36,148 nucleotides of DNA from Rikenellaceae bacterium DTU049 (GCA_001513285.1 LFTI01000033.1:20510-56657); one strand, 5' to 3'; positions 1 through 8,424 are shown, counted from the first letter of the stretch. The notes: generated from the sequence alone by a model not told the origin. Program-made: numbers and translations.

Positions 1-280
1 AATTTACTTTTCTTTGTCAACCACACAAAGAAAAGTAACAAAAGAAAAGTCTCCGCTGGGGAAATGATTTGATAAAACTACGCAATTACCTCTTGGGGTT
101 TACAAACTCGCAAGCTTTAGCTTGCTCAAACAGTGTAAACCCTTCTTCCCATCCCTGCTTGCTTGTTTTAATACAAATCATTTCCCAATGCGGTATTGCT
201 AGAGATTACTAATTATTGTAAAGGTTTTCTTTTAATACAAAATGTTGATAAAAACTTTATTACTTAAACGCCTAATTCAA
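1..280. mobile_element. Right part of a palindrome-rich MITE-like element, cut by the window edge
   Basis: This gene-free stretch is built of nested inverted repeats. TTACTTTTCTTTGT (4-17) pairs perfectly with 25-38 over a 7-base loop. GGGAAATGATTTG (59-71) pairs with CAAATCATTTCCC (174-186). A further arm pair, GCAAGC/GCTTGC, lies around 112-125 inside flanking GTTTAC/GTAAAC. The outer boundary is a terminal repeat (257-280) whose complement contains GGCGTTTAAGTAATAA. The same terminal repeat occurs at 19435-19458 beside a decayed IS1595-type transposase and, slightly changed, at 35970-35993. Bases 1-77 are identical to 36072-36148. I infer a non-autonomous element mobilised by an IS1595-type transposase; no protein is encoded in it. 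Confidence 0.6.
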
Positions 281-290
281 TTATTTTTTT

Positions 291-298
291 TAATTTTG
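291..298 (+). promoter_or_regulatory. Bacteroidota -7 box of the lipoprotein gene
   Basis: TAATTTTG fits the TAnnTTTG consensus of the Bacteroidota primary sigma factor and lies 26 bases before the ATG at 325. It is just outside the terminal repeat of the mobile element, and no clear -33 TTTG is visible. Confidence 0.5.
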
Positions 299-324
299 GA
301 AATATTTTTTAAAAAATCAACATT

Positions 325-726
325 ATGAATTGGAAAAATACTTCGATTATTTTTATTAGTTTGCTTTTAATATTGACAACATCGTGCTCGATTTTTCAAA
401 AGAAAAATACTCCCGAATATGTTTCCAAGCAATTTTTAACAAATTTTCAAAAATTAAATTTCGAAGAAGCATCTAAATATGGCACTGAAAACACGAAAAT
501 GATGATAGCTTTTTTCAAAAACATCATGGGCATGATGCCAGCAGATAAACGTGATAGCTTACAGATACCAAAAACTAATGTAGATATCAAAAAATGTCAT
601 ATCTACGGTAATACAGCTAAATGTATTTATATTGCCAATGATAAATTAGACACTTTAGACTTGTTAAAAGTAGATGGTAAATGGTTAGTAGATTTGAAAA
701 AAGAAAATAAAAATTCTCAAAATTAA
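325..726 (+). CDS. Small lipoprotein, DUF4878-like
   Basis: A 133-residue exported lipoprotein. Residues 1-21 form a basic N-terminus, a hydrophobic core and a lipobox LTTSC, so Cys21 should be lipidated. The rest (PEYVSKQFLTNFQKLNFEEA, then a Thr/Lys/Met-rich stretch and a C-terminal DGKWLVDL strand) resembles the NTF2-like DUF4878 fold seen in many Bacteroidota lipoproteins, whose function is unknown. It stands alone on the plus strand, converges on adk, and is separated from the upstream mobile element only by its own promoter. The family assignment rests on pattern resemblance; the lipoprotein call is secure. Confidence 0.75.
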   Translation: MNWKNTSIIFISLLLILTTSCSIFQKKNTPEYVSKQFLTNFQKLNFEEASKYGTENTKMMIAFFKNIMGMMPADKRDSLQIPKTNVDIKKCHIYGNTAKCIYIANDKLDTLDLLKVDGKWLVDLKKENKNSQN

Positions 727-764
727 TTTTGTAGTTATTTGTATTTGATTAAAGCGATGAAACT

Positions 765-1340
765 TTAGAGTAATCTATCTATTTGCTGGCAAATATCATT
801 AAAAACTTCGTTTAAATCTCTATCACCATAAATATCTACAATATTTTTGTTAGTTCTTTTGTAATAATCTATAATAGGCAAAGTATGTTGATAATAATAT
901 TGTAATCTATTATTTATAGCTTCATCATTATCATCTGCTCTTTTTTCTTTCTGTGCTCTATATTTTAATCGATTGTTTATTGTCGTTTCAGGGATGTCTA
1001 GTTTTATTACTAAATCGATTTTTAGATTATTATTAGCTAATTCTTTATCTAACATTTCTGCTTGATGTACTGTCCTTGGGAAGCCATCAAAAATTATTCC
1101 TTTTGCATTTTTATTATTTTTAATAAACTCTTTTACTATCTCTTCGATGAGTTCATCAGATACTAGAGCACCAGAGTTTACAACCATTTCTATATTTTTG
1201 CCTAAAGGAGTTTGTTTTTTTATCTCATCTCTCAATAGATCACCTGTAGAGAAATGAATGAAATCGTATTTTTCTTTGATTTTTTGAGATTGTGTGCCTT
1301 TGCCACTACCCAGTGGACCGAAAATCACCAAATTGATCAT
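765..1340 (-). CDS. adk: Adenylate kinase, short LID-less form
   Basis: Catalyses ATP + AMP to 2 ADP in the cytoplasm. The P-loop GPLGSGKGT is at residues 8-16 (Leu replaces the usual second Pro). The AMP-binding stretch FSTGDLLRDE follows, then FDGFPRT near residue 85 and the RADDNDEAINNRL helix near 135. At 191 residues it matches the short Bacteroidota type with no zinc-binding LID domain. Its ATG overlaps the hpt stop codon as ATGA, so the two genes are translationally coupled. Pairing with hpt makes sense because both act on purine nucleotide pools. No convincing terminator hairpin is visible between it and the convergent lipoprotein gene. Confidence 0.95.
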   Translation of the reverse strand: MINLVIFGPLGSGKGTQSQKIKEKYDFIHFSTGDLLRDEIKKQTPLGKNIEMVVNSGALVSDELIEEIVKEFIKNNKNAKGIIFDGFPRTVHQAEMLDKELANNNLKIDLVIKLDIPETTINNRLKYRAQKEKRADDNDEAINNRLQYYYQHTLPIIDYYKRTNKNIVDIYGDRDLNEVFNDICQQIDRLL

Positions 1341-1885
1341 ATTTGATTTAATTTGTAAATATCTAATAAATTTCTTCCTAATCCATCATAGTCTAATCCA
1401 TATCCTACAACAAATTCATTAGAAATATTAAAACCGATATAGTTAATATCTATCTCATTTTTAAATTTATAAACTTCTGGTTTGAAAAGTAAAGTAGCTA
1501 TATAAATTTTTTCAGGATTATACTTAGATAAAGCATTCAGTAAACTTTTAATTGTTAATCCTGTATCAATAATATCTTCTAGGATAATAATATTCCTATT
1601 TGCTAAAGAAGCTTTTATACTATTAGTAGTCAGATTTACATTGCCAGAGCTTGTAGTACCTACATATGAGCTAATTTTTAAAAAATCTACTTCGCAATTA
1701 TAAGGGAAACGTTTAACTATTTCGCTTGTAAACATAAATGCTCCATTTAATACAGAAATAAATACTGGTTTTGTATCTCCTAGATCATTAACAATCATTT
1801 GGCTCAATACATCTATCCTTTTTTCTATTTCTTCTTGAGGAATAAATAATTCAAAAGTTTTATCATGCAATTGCACAGTAATCAT
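1337..1885 (-). CDS. hpt: Hypoxanthine phosphoribosyltransferase
   Basis: Purine salvage enzyme that joins hypoxanthine (or guanine) to PRPP to give IMP (GMP). The PRPP-binding motif IILEDIIDTG lies at residues 100-109 with the two acidic residues Glu103-Asp104 and Asp107. The flexible active-site loop SSYVGTTSSG is at 72-81, and 182 residues is normal for the family. It is the first gene of a two-gene unit with adk (ATGA overlap). A weak promoter may lie upstream: TTG at 1934-1936 (complement) and TAATTTTA at 1908-1915 with an 18-base spacer, which departs from consensus in the last base. Confidence 0.95.
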   Translation of the reverse strand: MITVQLHDKTFELFIPQEEIEKRIDVLSQMIVNDLGDTKPVFISVLNGAFMFTSEIVKRFPYNCEVDFLKISSYVGTTSSGNVNLTTNSIKASLANRNIIILEDIIDTGLTIKSLLNALSKYNPEKIYIATLLFKPEVYKFKNEIDINYIGFNISNEFVVGYGLDYDGLGRNLLDIYKLNQI

Positions 1886-2012
1886 ATTAAAATTTTAAAA
1901 TTTTTGATAAAATTAATCATTTTATTAATAATGCAATTAATTCAATTTTAAAAAATATGAATAAAATTGATAAGTATTATTTAATCTTTCAGATAGAATT
2001 ATTGATTGTTTT

Positions 2013-2243
2013 GGTTCTATAACGTTTATTGCGGGTTAATTATTTTACCACAAAGGGCACCAAGGTATTACACAAAGTTCACAAAGTGCCATTTATAAGA
2101 CTTTTAATTCTACTATTCTTTGTGTTCTTTGTGCCTTCTTTGAGAACTTTGTGGTTAATATTTAACAGTACAAAATTAATAAAATTTATTTTTATAAAAT
2201 TACTTTTTTTAAATCTTTACAATACTCAAAACGTTATAGAACC
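2013..2243. mobile_element. MITE-like element, copy 1 (231 bp)
   Basis: It is bounded by inverted repeats: GGTTCTATAACGTTT on the left, and the same 15 bases as the complement of the right end. The interior is an imperfect palindrome rich in CACAAAG/CTTTGTG, and no transposase is encoded. A homologous copy lies at 7246-7473. The right end stops one base from the yidC stop codon (2245-2247). Flanking octamers ATTGTTTT and ATTATCTT agree at 6 of 8 positions, so they could be an eroded 8-base target duplication. The GGTTCT ends recall ISL3-family termini; that link is inference. Confidence 0.7.
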
Positions 2244-2244
2244 A

Positions 2245-4143
2245 TTATCTTTTTCTAGCATTAGCTTGCTGTTGTTTAGCTAGTGCCTCCATTCTTTGTT
2301 GCCAAGAAGATTTTTTAACTGGTTTTTTCCAATTTTCTATCAATTTAGCTCTTATTTTTTCTTCATTTACGAATAATCTAAAAGCATAAGTTTGTAATAT
2401 AGATATCACATTAAATAAGAAATAATAGTAGCTAAGAGCTGCAGAATAGTTATTAAATATACCAAGGAATAAAATTGGCATACCATACATCATTAATTTC
2501 ATACCTGGCATAGTATTGTCTGTAGGAGTCAGTTTATTATTGATATAGGTATACAATAATGTAGAAATAGCCATTAATAGGGCAAATAAACTAACATGAT
2601 CACCATATAATGGTATATTAACACCTAAATTTAATATAGAATCTGAGGCAGACAAATCATGAGCCCATAGGAAAGCTTGATGTCTTAGCTCAATAGCTGA
2701 TGGGAAAAATCTAAACATAGCTATAAGAATAGGGAATTGTAATAATATCGGCCAACAGCCACCTGCAGGATTTATTTTAGATTTTTTGTATAATTGCATA
2801 GTCTCCTGTTGCTTTTTCAAAGCATCCTCAGGCTTAGGATATTTTTCGTTTATTTTAGTAATTTCTGGCTTTAGAGCTCGCTTTTTTGCACTACTCATAT
2901 AAGTTTGATAAGTGAATGGTAACAATATGATTTTTAATAATATTGTTAATATTAAAATGATAATACCATAATTTAATCCATATTTTTCTAACCAGTTGAA
3001 TACTGGGATTACTAAAAATCTATTAACCCATGCTATAGGAGCAAAACCCCACCCCAGTGGTATTTCTCTTTCGAGTCTTAATTTATAATCTCTTAATATA
3101 TTATATTTTAATGGACCAGTGAAAATTTTGAAATGAATAGGTTTATCACTGCTATGCTCTATGGTCATCCCTACAGACAAATGTCTGAGATATCTAGTGT
3201 AATCATCTGGATTAAAAGATTTGGTTTCTAACTGAGCAGCACTGAAGTAATCATCAGCATTTATTAATGTATGAGTAAAAAATTGTTGTTTTAGTCCAAT
3301 CCACTTAACTCTGAAATTTAATGTTTCTTGTTGGTCTTTAGCTTTCAAATGTGTAACCTTGTCGTCTCCATCCATATAGCAAATAGTAGTATTTGTAGTT
3401 TCTATTTTTTTATCCTTTTCTTGCTGTATCATACTGTTTGCCCAAGTAAATGTGAGAATATCTAATGGTAAAACTCCGATATTAGCAGGATTCACAAAAG
3501 ATAATTTATAATCTAGCATATATTCATCCTTGGGGATGGCATATTCTATTTTTACACCACCTAATATCTCATTAGTAGCTGTATCTATGGCATTTGCTAG
3601 GAATGTTACAAAAGTAGTATCACCGATTTTTTTAATATGAGGTTCAAAAAACAAATTTTTAGTTTCTAGAAATCTATCAAATGCTCTGAAAACAAATGAA
3701 AACTCATAATTATTAGTATCTAACAATTGTACTGGATTATTCTTATAATCTTTGAAGTTTTTTAATTCTACACTGTGTAGCACAGCACCTTTACATGAAA
3801 AAGAAATATCAGCTACATCATTAGATATTAAAATAATACTATCTTCACTTGTGTATGATTTTTGGAAAAATTTATATGCCTCTGGTACTTTTGCAATATT
3901 TGTGCTAGTCGTATCAGCTAATTGGTCTTTTTTTAATGTGTCATTAATAATATTTGTAATTGTATCTTGTATGCTTTGATCAGCTAAAATAGCTGAATCT
4001 CTTCTGTGTTGCTCTACTAATCTGAGGCTATCTTGAATTTTTCTTTGCTTCTCTAACTCTTCTGTTGAAGGAGAAATGTAAAACATATAACCTACCAAAA
4101 GTGCAAAAAGCAGTAAAAATCCAATGACTTGACTTCTCTCCAT
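2245..4143 (-). CDS. yidC: Membrane protein insertase YidC
   Basis: Inserts and folds inner-membrane proteins, alone or with Sec. An N-terminal membrane segment (about residues 7-24) is followed by a large periplasmic beta domain (about 60-350). The conserved five-helix core begins at GWGFAPIAWVNRFLVIPVF, near residue 365. The cytoplasmic hairpin (KPEITKINEKYPKPEDALKKQ) and the NPAGGCWPILLQFPI segment are typical, and the C-terminus is basic (KKSSWQQRMEALAKQQQANARKR region). At 632 residues it has the length of the Gram-negative type. The gene has a strong promoter (4179-4210) and stands alone between two mobile or repetitive stretches. Confidence 0.97.
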   Translation of the reverse strand: MERSQVIGFLLLFALLVGYMFYISPSTEELEKQRKIQDSLRLVEQHRRDSAILADQSIQDTITNIINDTLKKDQLADTTSTNIAKVPEAYKFFQKSYTSEDSIILISNDVADISFSCKGAVLHSVELKNFKDYKNNPVQLLDTNNYEFSFVFRAFDRFLETKNLFFEPHIKKIGDTTFVTFLANAIDTATNEILGGVKIEYAIPKDEYMLDYKLSFVNPANIGVLPLDILTFTWANSMIQQEKDKKIETTNTTICYMDGDDKVTHLKAKDQQETLNFRVKWIGLKQQFFTHTLINADDYFSAAQLETKSFNPDDYTRYLRHLSVGMTIEHSSDKPIHFKIFTGPLKYNILRDYKLRLEREIPLGWGFAPIAWVNRFLVIPVFNWLEKYGLNYGIIILILTILLKIILLPFTYQTYMSSAKKRALKPEITKINEKYPKPEDALKKQQETMQLYKKSKINPAGGCWPILLQFPILIAMFRFFPSAIELRHQAFLWAHDLSASDSILNLGVNIPLYGDHVSLFALLMAISTLLYTYINNKLTPTDNTMPGMKLMMYGMPILFLGIFNNYSAALSYYYFLFNVISILQTYAFRLFVNEEKIRAKLIENWKKPVKKSSWQQRMEALAKQQQANARKR

Positions 4144-4178
4144 AAATTCTTTATTCTAATAAATGTTTTTTTGAAATG

Positions 4179-4210
4179 CAAAAATAAAGGTATTTATTAA
4201 AAAGAGCAAA
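4179..4210 (-). promoter_or_regulatory. yidC promoter, Bacteroidota type
   Basis: On the minus strand, TTTG (4207-4210) and TATTTTTG (4179-4186) are separated by exactly 20 bases. This matches the -33/-7 arrangement of the Bacteroidota housekeeping sigma factor and lies 36 bases upstream of the yidC ATG. Confidence 0.7.
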
Positions 4211-4269
4211 TTTTAATTAAAATATTTCAATAAAATGCCCAAGCCGCATATTTCCAAGTTATTGCTTTG

Positions 4270-4495
4270 CTTAAAGATATAACGAGGTGACAGGGAAGAC
4301 TGGGTGATGGGGAGAAGAGGGGAAGAGGATTTAATGTTTCCTTATCAATTTATTACCTATAAGCTATTACCTATTACTTCTAAACTCAACAACTCTTCAA
4401 CTCTTCAACTCTTCAACTTATCAACTCATCAACTCATCAACATTAATATTTGATTTGTGCTCATTTGTTTACATTTGTGTGCATTTGTGGAGAAA
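4270..4495. repeat. Low-complexity intergenic repeats between yidC and the S46 peptidase
   Basis: The 471-base gap between the two genes holds three kinds of simple repeat. A G/A-rich block with units like GGTGACAGGGAAGACTGGG lies at about 4284-4330. A 9-base tandem repeat, CAACTCTTC drifting to CAACTCATC, with about six units lies at about 4387-4441. A degenerate CATTTGTG repeat lies at about 4457-4491. The G/A-rich block is the reverse-complement type of the C/T-rich block at 29698-29775. The yidC promoter and the peptidase terminator flank these repeats, and I see no gene in the gap. Confidence 0.6.
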
Positions 4496-4567
4496 TAACA
4501 AATAACAACGGACGTTTTGATCAACTGCTAAAGCTAACATCAATAGTTCATTCAATAATAAAAATAA

Positions 4568-4598
4568 AAAAGGGACACAAAAAACTTGTGTCCCTTTT
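4568..4598 (-). terminator. Rho-independent terminator of the S46 peptidase gene
   Basis: AAAAGGGACACAA (4568-4580) and TTGTGTCCCTTTT (4586-4598) form a perfect 13-base stem with a 5-base loop. The stem is followed on the minus strand by further T-rich sequence and lies 17 bases past the stop codon. The symmetry could also stop transcripts on the plus strand. Confidence 0.85.
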
Positions 4599-4614
4599 CG
4601 ATGTTATTTATAGA

Positions 4615-6840
4615 TTATTTTACTATAGTGAGCTCATCTATGAGATTTGTAGCCCCAGCATATTTGTCAATTATAAAAAGTACATATCTAATATCTACGC
4701 TTATGCATCTTTGCACACTAGTTTCAAATAAAATATCTCCACTCATACTTTCCCAATTTCCATCAAAAGCTAATCCTATGAGATTGCCTTCAGCATCTAT
4801 CACACCACTACCACTATTACCACCAGTAATGTCATTGTTAGTTATAAAACAAGTAACTATGTTGCCATTCTTATCAGCATATTGTCCAAAATCTTTATTA
4901 TTATATAATTCTTTTAATCTATCAGGCACGATGAATTCATCATTGGTTGGATCTTCTTTTTCCATTATACCTGTTAAAGTAGTAACGTAATTATAATGAA
5001 CCGCATCAGCAGGATAATAATCTTGTACAGTGCCATAGGTCATTCTCATAGTACTATTAGCATCTGGATAGAAAGCTTTATTTGGTATCATTTCTCGTAG
5101 ACCAGCGATATATTTGCGATATCCTTCGTTTTGTAGATCTTCAGCTTTTGCAATCTCTTGCCATATTGAGCGTAAACTTGAAAGAGTACTAATTGTTAAT
5201 TGAAATCCAAGGTCTTTTTCTAAAGTTTTTAAATTTGGATTTTGTAGAAAGCTATTAAATCTAGCCTCATCTACTAAAATACTTTTATTATAAATATCGT
5301 CTGCCCATTTTTTAATATCACCTTTATATTTTTTTTCTAAAGTAGTGATAGTACTTATTTGTTGATCTTTGGGCACATCATTTATATACATTTCAAACAT
5401 TGATATGAAAATATCTTTATCTACATTAGCATTATAATCTTTAAAATGTTTTTCAGCTTTTTCGTTTAAATTTTTTGCAATTAATTTAGCATTACCTACT
5501 ATTTTAGCTTTCTCATCTTTGCTAGCACTTTCCATATTTTTCAATACCGAGTACAATTGTAAAAGGTCGAAACCGAAATAAATAAATTCTGGTCCTTGTA
5601 GTAGAGCCTCTTCCAGATAAGTCACCGTTTTATTATATTTCGCTAATAAATTGTAAGAATCCTCAATTTCTTTAAGGCAAGTGCCATATTTTTGTTGTCT
5701 AGTAGCATCTTGTTGTACCCAATTCATAAATTGGTTTTCTAGTTCTTTTTTTCTATCATAAACATCCCATCTTTTTAGACCTTTAGTTTGTCCAATGAAA
5801 TATTTCCAATAGTTAGATGTTTGAGCATATTTAGAGGAATATTGTAGTTTTATTTTAGGATCTTGATCCATATAAGATCTCATAATAGATAATTTTTTAT
5901 CTCTGATTTTTACAATTAAAGGATTATTTTGATTAATTGCTTGATCTACGCCTTGAGAAGTAATATATCTATGAGTACTACCAGGGAAGCCAAAAATCAT
6001 AGAGAAGTCATCTTTTTCAACACCTTTAATAGAAACAGGTAAATATTTTTTAGGTTTTAAAGGGATATTTTTATCAGAATATTCAGCTGGAGAGCCATCT
6101 GGAGCAGTGTAAATGCGGAAAATTGCAAAGTCTCCAGTATGACGTGGCCACATCCAGTTATCAGTATCGCCACCAAATTTGCCAATTGCACTAGGAGGAG
6201 CTCCTACTAATCTGATATCTTTATATGTTTCATAGACATGTAAATAATATTCATTACCTTCAAAGATAGGTTTAACGACTACATCATATTTACCTTTTTC
6301 TGATGCTTCATTTTCTATTTCTTTAATTGCTTTGCTTATAGCTTTATCTCTATCACTTAAACTCATAGAATCATTTACATTTTTTAGCACTCTTCCAGTT
6401 ACATCTTCTATTCTTACCACAAATGACATAGTCATTTCATCTATTGGTATCTCTTCAGATAGCTTGGTAGCCCAGAATCCATTTGTTAAGTAATCATTCT
6501 CTAAGGTACTTACTTGCTGTACAGCATTATATCCACAGTGATGATTAGTAAATACTAGTCCTTGAGGAGAAACTACAACTCCAGAGCAGAAAAAACCTAG
6601 ATTTGGTTTATAATTATTAGTTCCTAGGCCTACAATAGCATCTTTTATACTTGGGTTAGTATTAGAATACACTTCGTCGGCTTTTAATTTTAGTCCTAAC
6701 CTCACCATGTCTGGATAATTAAGCTCTTCTATCCATACTGGCACCCACATACCTTCATCTGGTTTAGTAGGAGGATTCAATGCAAATACTATCTGTATTG
6801 CAAATAATAATGAAATAAGTGAAACAAAAATTCTTTTCAT
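4615..6840 (-). CDS. S46-family dipeptidyl-peptidase, DPP7-like
   Basis: A periplasmic serine exopeptidase that removes dipeptides from peptide N-termini. After a signal peptide (about 1-20), the chymotrypsin-like triad is visible: TNHHCGY with the catalytic His at about 101, GGDTDNWMWPRHTGDF with the Asp at 225-227, and GGNSGSG with Ser676. A helical cap domain fills the middle. The motif AFDGNWE has Gly at about 694. In the characterised family, Gly there goes with the broad, hydrophobic-preferring DPP7 type and Arg with the acid-specific DPP11 type, so DPP7-like is the better call. At 741 residues it is full length. It has its own promoter and terminator, so it is monocistronic. Confidence 0.93.
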   Translation of the reverse strand: MKRIFVSLISLLFAIQIVFALNPPTKPDEGMWVPVWIEELNYPDMVRLGLKLKADEVYSNTNPSIKDAIVGLGTNNYKPNLGFFCSGVVVSPQGLVFTNHHCGYNAVQQVSTLENDYLTNGFWATKLSEEIPIDEMTMSFVVRIEDVTGRVLKNVNDSMSLSDRDKAISKAIKEIENEASEKGKYDVVVKPIFEGNEYYLHVYETYKDIRLVGAPPSAIGKFGGDTDNWMWPRHTGDFAIFRIYTAPDGSPAEYSDKNIPLKPKKYLPVSIKGVEKDDFSMIFGFPGSTHRYITSQGVDQAINQNNPLIVKIRDKKLSIMRSYMDQDPKIKLQYSSKYAQTSNYWKYFIGQTKGLKRWDVYDRKKELENQFMNWVQQDATRQQKYGTCLKEIEDSYNLLAKYNKTVTYLEEALLQGPEFIYFGFDLLQLYSVLKNMESASKDEKAKIVGNAKLIAKNLNEKAEKHFKDYNANVDKDIFISMFEMYINDVPKDQQISTITTLEKKYKGDIKKWADDIYNKSILVDEARFNSFLQNPNLKTLEKDLGFQLTISTLSSLRSIWQEIAKAEDLQNEGYRKYIAGLREMIPNKAFYPDANSTMRMTYGTVQDYYPADAVHYNYVTTLTGIMEKEDPTNDEFIVPDRLKELYNNKDFGQYADKNGNIVTCFITNNDITGGNSGSGVIDAEGNLIGLAFDGNWESMSGDILFETSVQRCISVDIRYVLFIIDKYAGATNLIDELTIVK

Positions 6841-6856
6841 ATTTTGTTGTTTTTTG

Positions 6857-6864
6857 CAAAAATA
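6857..6864 (-). promoter_or_regulatory. -7 box of the S46 peptidase gene
   Basis: TATTTTTG on the minus strand lies 16 bases before the ATG and fits TAnnTTTG. No -33 TTTG is seen at the expected spacing. The same leader pattern (ATG preceded by AACAACA and TATTTTTG) recurs upstream of the outer-membrane protein gene at 8408. Confidence 0.5.
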
Positions 6865-7034
6865 GTAAATATTATTTTATATAATTGAAAGCATGATTAA
6901 GATTTAGATTAATATATGATAAATTTATATCAATAATTATATTATATTGCTAAATAATTATTTATTGCAATGTTTTGAAATTTATTTGTTTTTGTATAAT
7001 TTAGCTAATTAAAATCGACCTTTTAACTTATTTT

Positions 7035-7244
7035 ATGCAAAAAAATATGTGGAAATCATTAATTTTCCTTGGATTAGTGTTAATAATAATAGGCATTTTA
7101 GGTTATTTTTTTGAAAAAATTAATTTTAAATTACCTGGTGATATATTGATAAAAAAAGAAAATTTTACTTTTTATTTTCCTATTGTTACTTGCATAATAT
7201 TAAGCATAATTTTGACTTTAATATTAAATATTTTCAAAAAATGA
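7035..7244 (+). CDS. Small DUF2905 membrane protein
   Basis: A 69-residue inner-membrane protein with two hydrophobic helices (about 8-25 and 48-66). The conserved family centre KLPGDILIKKENFTFYFP lies between them, and DUF2905 proteins of many phyla share this LPGDI...FTFYFP signature. Their function is unknown. Met5 is an alternative start, but Met1 gives the usual N-terminal length. A second MITE copy begins one base after its TGA, and the gene is otherwise isolated between the peptidase promoter and the ispF region. Confidence 0.85.
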   Translation: MQKNMWKSLIFLGLVLIIIGILGYFFEKINFKLPGDILIKKENFTFYFPIVTCIILSIILTLILNIFKK

Positions 7245-7245
7245 T

Positions 7246-7473
7246 GGTTCTATATCGTTTTAAGTGGGTTAATTATTTTACCATAAAGAGCGCCATGATA
7301 TTACACAAAGTTCACAAAGTGCCATTTTTAACCTTTTTAATTCCAGCTTTCTTTGTGTTCTCTGTGCCTTCTTTGAGAACTCTGTGGTTAATATTCAACA
7401 TGTTCAATAATAAATTTCATTTTTACAAAGTACTCTTTTTTTAATCATTAACCACCCAAAACGTTATAGAACC
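7246..7473. mobile_element. MITE-like element, copy 2 (228 bp)
   Basis: Same family and layout as 2013-2243. The left end is GGTTCTATATCGTTTT (one change from copy 1), and the complement of the right end is GGTTCTATAACGTTTTG. The interior is the same CACAAAG-rich imperfect palindrome, and both copies share a TTAACCACA(A/G)AG stretch in the complement. It starts one base after the DUF2905 stop codon and ends at the first base of the duplicated ispF segment. Flanking octamers do not form a clear target duplication (4 of 8). Confidence 0.7.
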
Positions 7474-7742
7474 AAAAATAGTTTAAATTTTTTTAAGTAA
7501 AACAATGCAATATGCTGAAATAGCTTTGCCTTTACCTATGCTATATAATTTTTCATTTGTTTTAGCTTTAATAGAAAATTTGTCTTTTGAAATATTTAAA
7601 ACATTGCAAAGGTTTTCTTGAATAATTTCAATATGATGTTGCAATTTTGGTTTTTGCAGGATAATGGTGCTATCGATATTAGAAATATTATAATTGAAAG
7701 GTTTACAAATTTCAATAGTTTGTTTGAGTAATTCTATAGAAT
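7474..7742 (-). pseudogene. Truncated duplicate of the 3' end of ispF
   Basis: About 270 bases repeat 8426-8693, which is the last third of ispF plus its downstream flank up to the TATTTTTG box. The frame is still open for 85 codons from SIELLKQTIEICK to the stop. It has 7 substitutions against the intact gene, several at otherwise conserved places (Asp to Tyr in EKLDSIGKG, Pro to His in KLQP). The N-terminal two-thirds, with the metal ligands and CDP site, are absent, so it cannot be an enzyme. Upstream coding-like sequence to 7761 is chance read-through from the neighbouring gene. Percent identity is a count by eye. Confidence 0.85.
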
Positions 7743-7757
7743 GTTTACAACCGTAAA

Positions 7758-8408
7758 TCACTTATTATCCGATGTTTTAAATAAATATTCTATTCCTAGT
7801 TTAAATCCTAAAAATACTCTATCGTCAGGTATATTTTTGTAATCAGGTCTTTGATCATTATGGTCAGGAATCAATTTATAATTAATAAAAGGAGACAAAT
7901 TTAATAGCCACTTGTTCCCAATTGACTTTGAGAAAGTAGTACCGAGCAAAAAAGTTAAGCCTAATTTCTTATCATTTAACAAGTTATCTTCAATTAATGT
8001 TTCTCCGTTCAAATAAAATGATTTAATTTTATAATCTATAATTTGATTAAATGTAAATCCAGTAAGAACACTTGAACTGAATTTCCTATGTGAAAATATT
8101 TCAATATTTGTAATAATTGGAAAGTTTAAATAATCTAAATTATGCTCACGTTTTTCGATTAACCAAAATGGGTCTCCTTGAGTATTATAAGATTTAGTTG
8201 AATAGTTTATTCCAGAACTCACTTTTACCTTATTAATATATTTTGAGATAAGTATAGAAAATCCATAATTAAAATTATTAGAACTATTGTCCCCAACAAA
8301 GTAATAATAATAATTTGCATCAAATTCTGTTGAAAAGTAATCTTTATCTTGACTAAATGTTTTTAATGCCAAGAAGAACAATAAGAGGCAAAATATTATT
8401 CTTTTCAT
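7758..8408 (-). CDS. Outer-membrane beta-barrel protein, PorT-like size class
   Basis: A 216-residue exported protein. It has a signal peptide (about 1-19, ending TFSQ), then alternating aromatic/polar strands (DANYYYYFVG, YGFSILISKY, KVKVSSGINY, SSVLTGFTFN, LGLTFLLGTTF, WLLNLSPFINY). A strand ends near the C-terminus at FKLGIEYLF, typical of 8-10-strand outer-membrane barrels of Bacteroidota. No specific ligand can be named. It sits between intact ispF and the duplicated ispF 3' end, suggesting it arrived together with that duplication. It has its own -7 box at 8425-8432. Confidence 0.8.
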   Translation of the reverse strand: MKRIIFCLLLFFLALKTFSQDKDYFSTEFDANYYYYFVGDNSSNNFNYGFSILISKYINKVKVSSGINYSTKSYNTQGDPFWLIEKREHNLDYLNFPIITNIEIFSHRKFSSSVLTGFTFNQIIDYKIKSFYLNGETLIEDNLLNDKKLGLTFLLGTTFSKSIGNKWLLNLSPFINYKLIPDHNDQRPDYKNIPDDRVFLGFKLGIEYLFKTSDNK

Positions 8409-8424
8409 ATTATGTTGTTTATTA

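Noticed and set aside
2029-2283. Open frame across MITE copy 1, with a similar peptide (LRTLWLIFN) in the frame at 7190-7444
   Set aside because: The shared peptide only reflects the shared repeat DNA. The frames run through terminal repeats and into flanking genes, and have no start signal.
4387-4441. CRISPR-like array in the tandem CAACTCTTC units
   Set aside because: Units are 9 bases with no spacers, and no cas gene is present anywhere in the window.
4450-4990. Plus-strand open frames over the end of the S46 peptidase gene and its terminator
   Set aside because: They overlap a well-supported gene and a terminator stem and show no recognisable protein pattern.
7483-7761. A second, short functional ispF gene
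   Set aside because: It lacks the metal-binding and cytidine-binding N-terminal parts, begins at a chance GTG inside the neighbouring gene's end, and carries substitutions at conserved positions.
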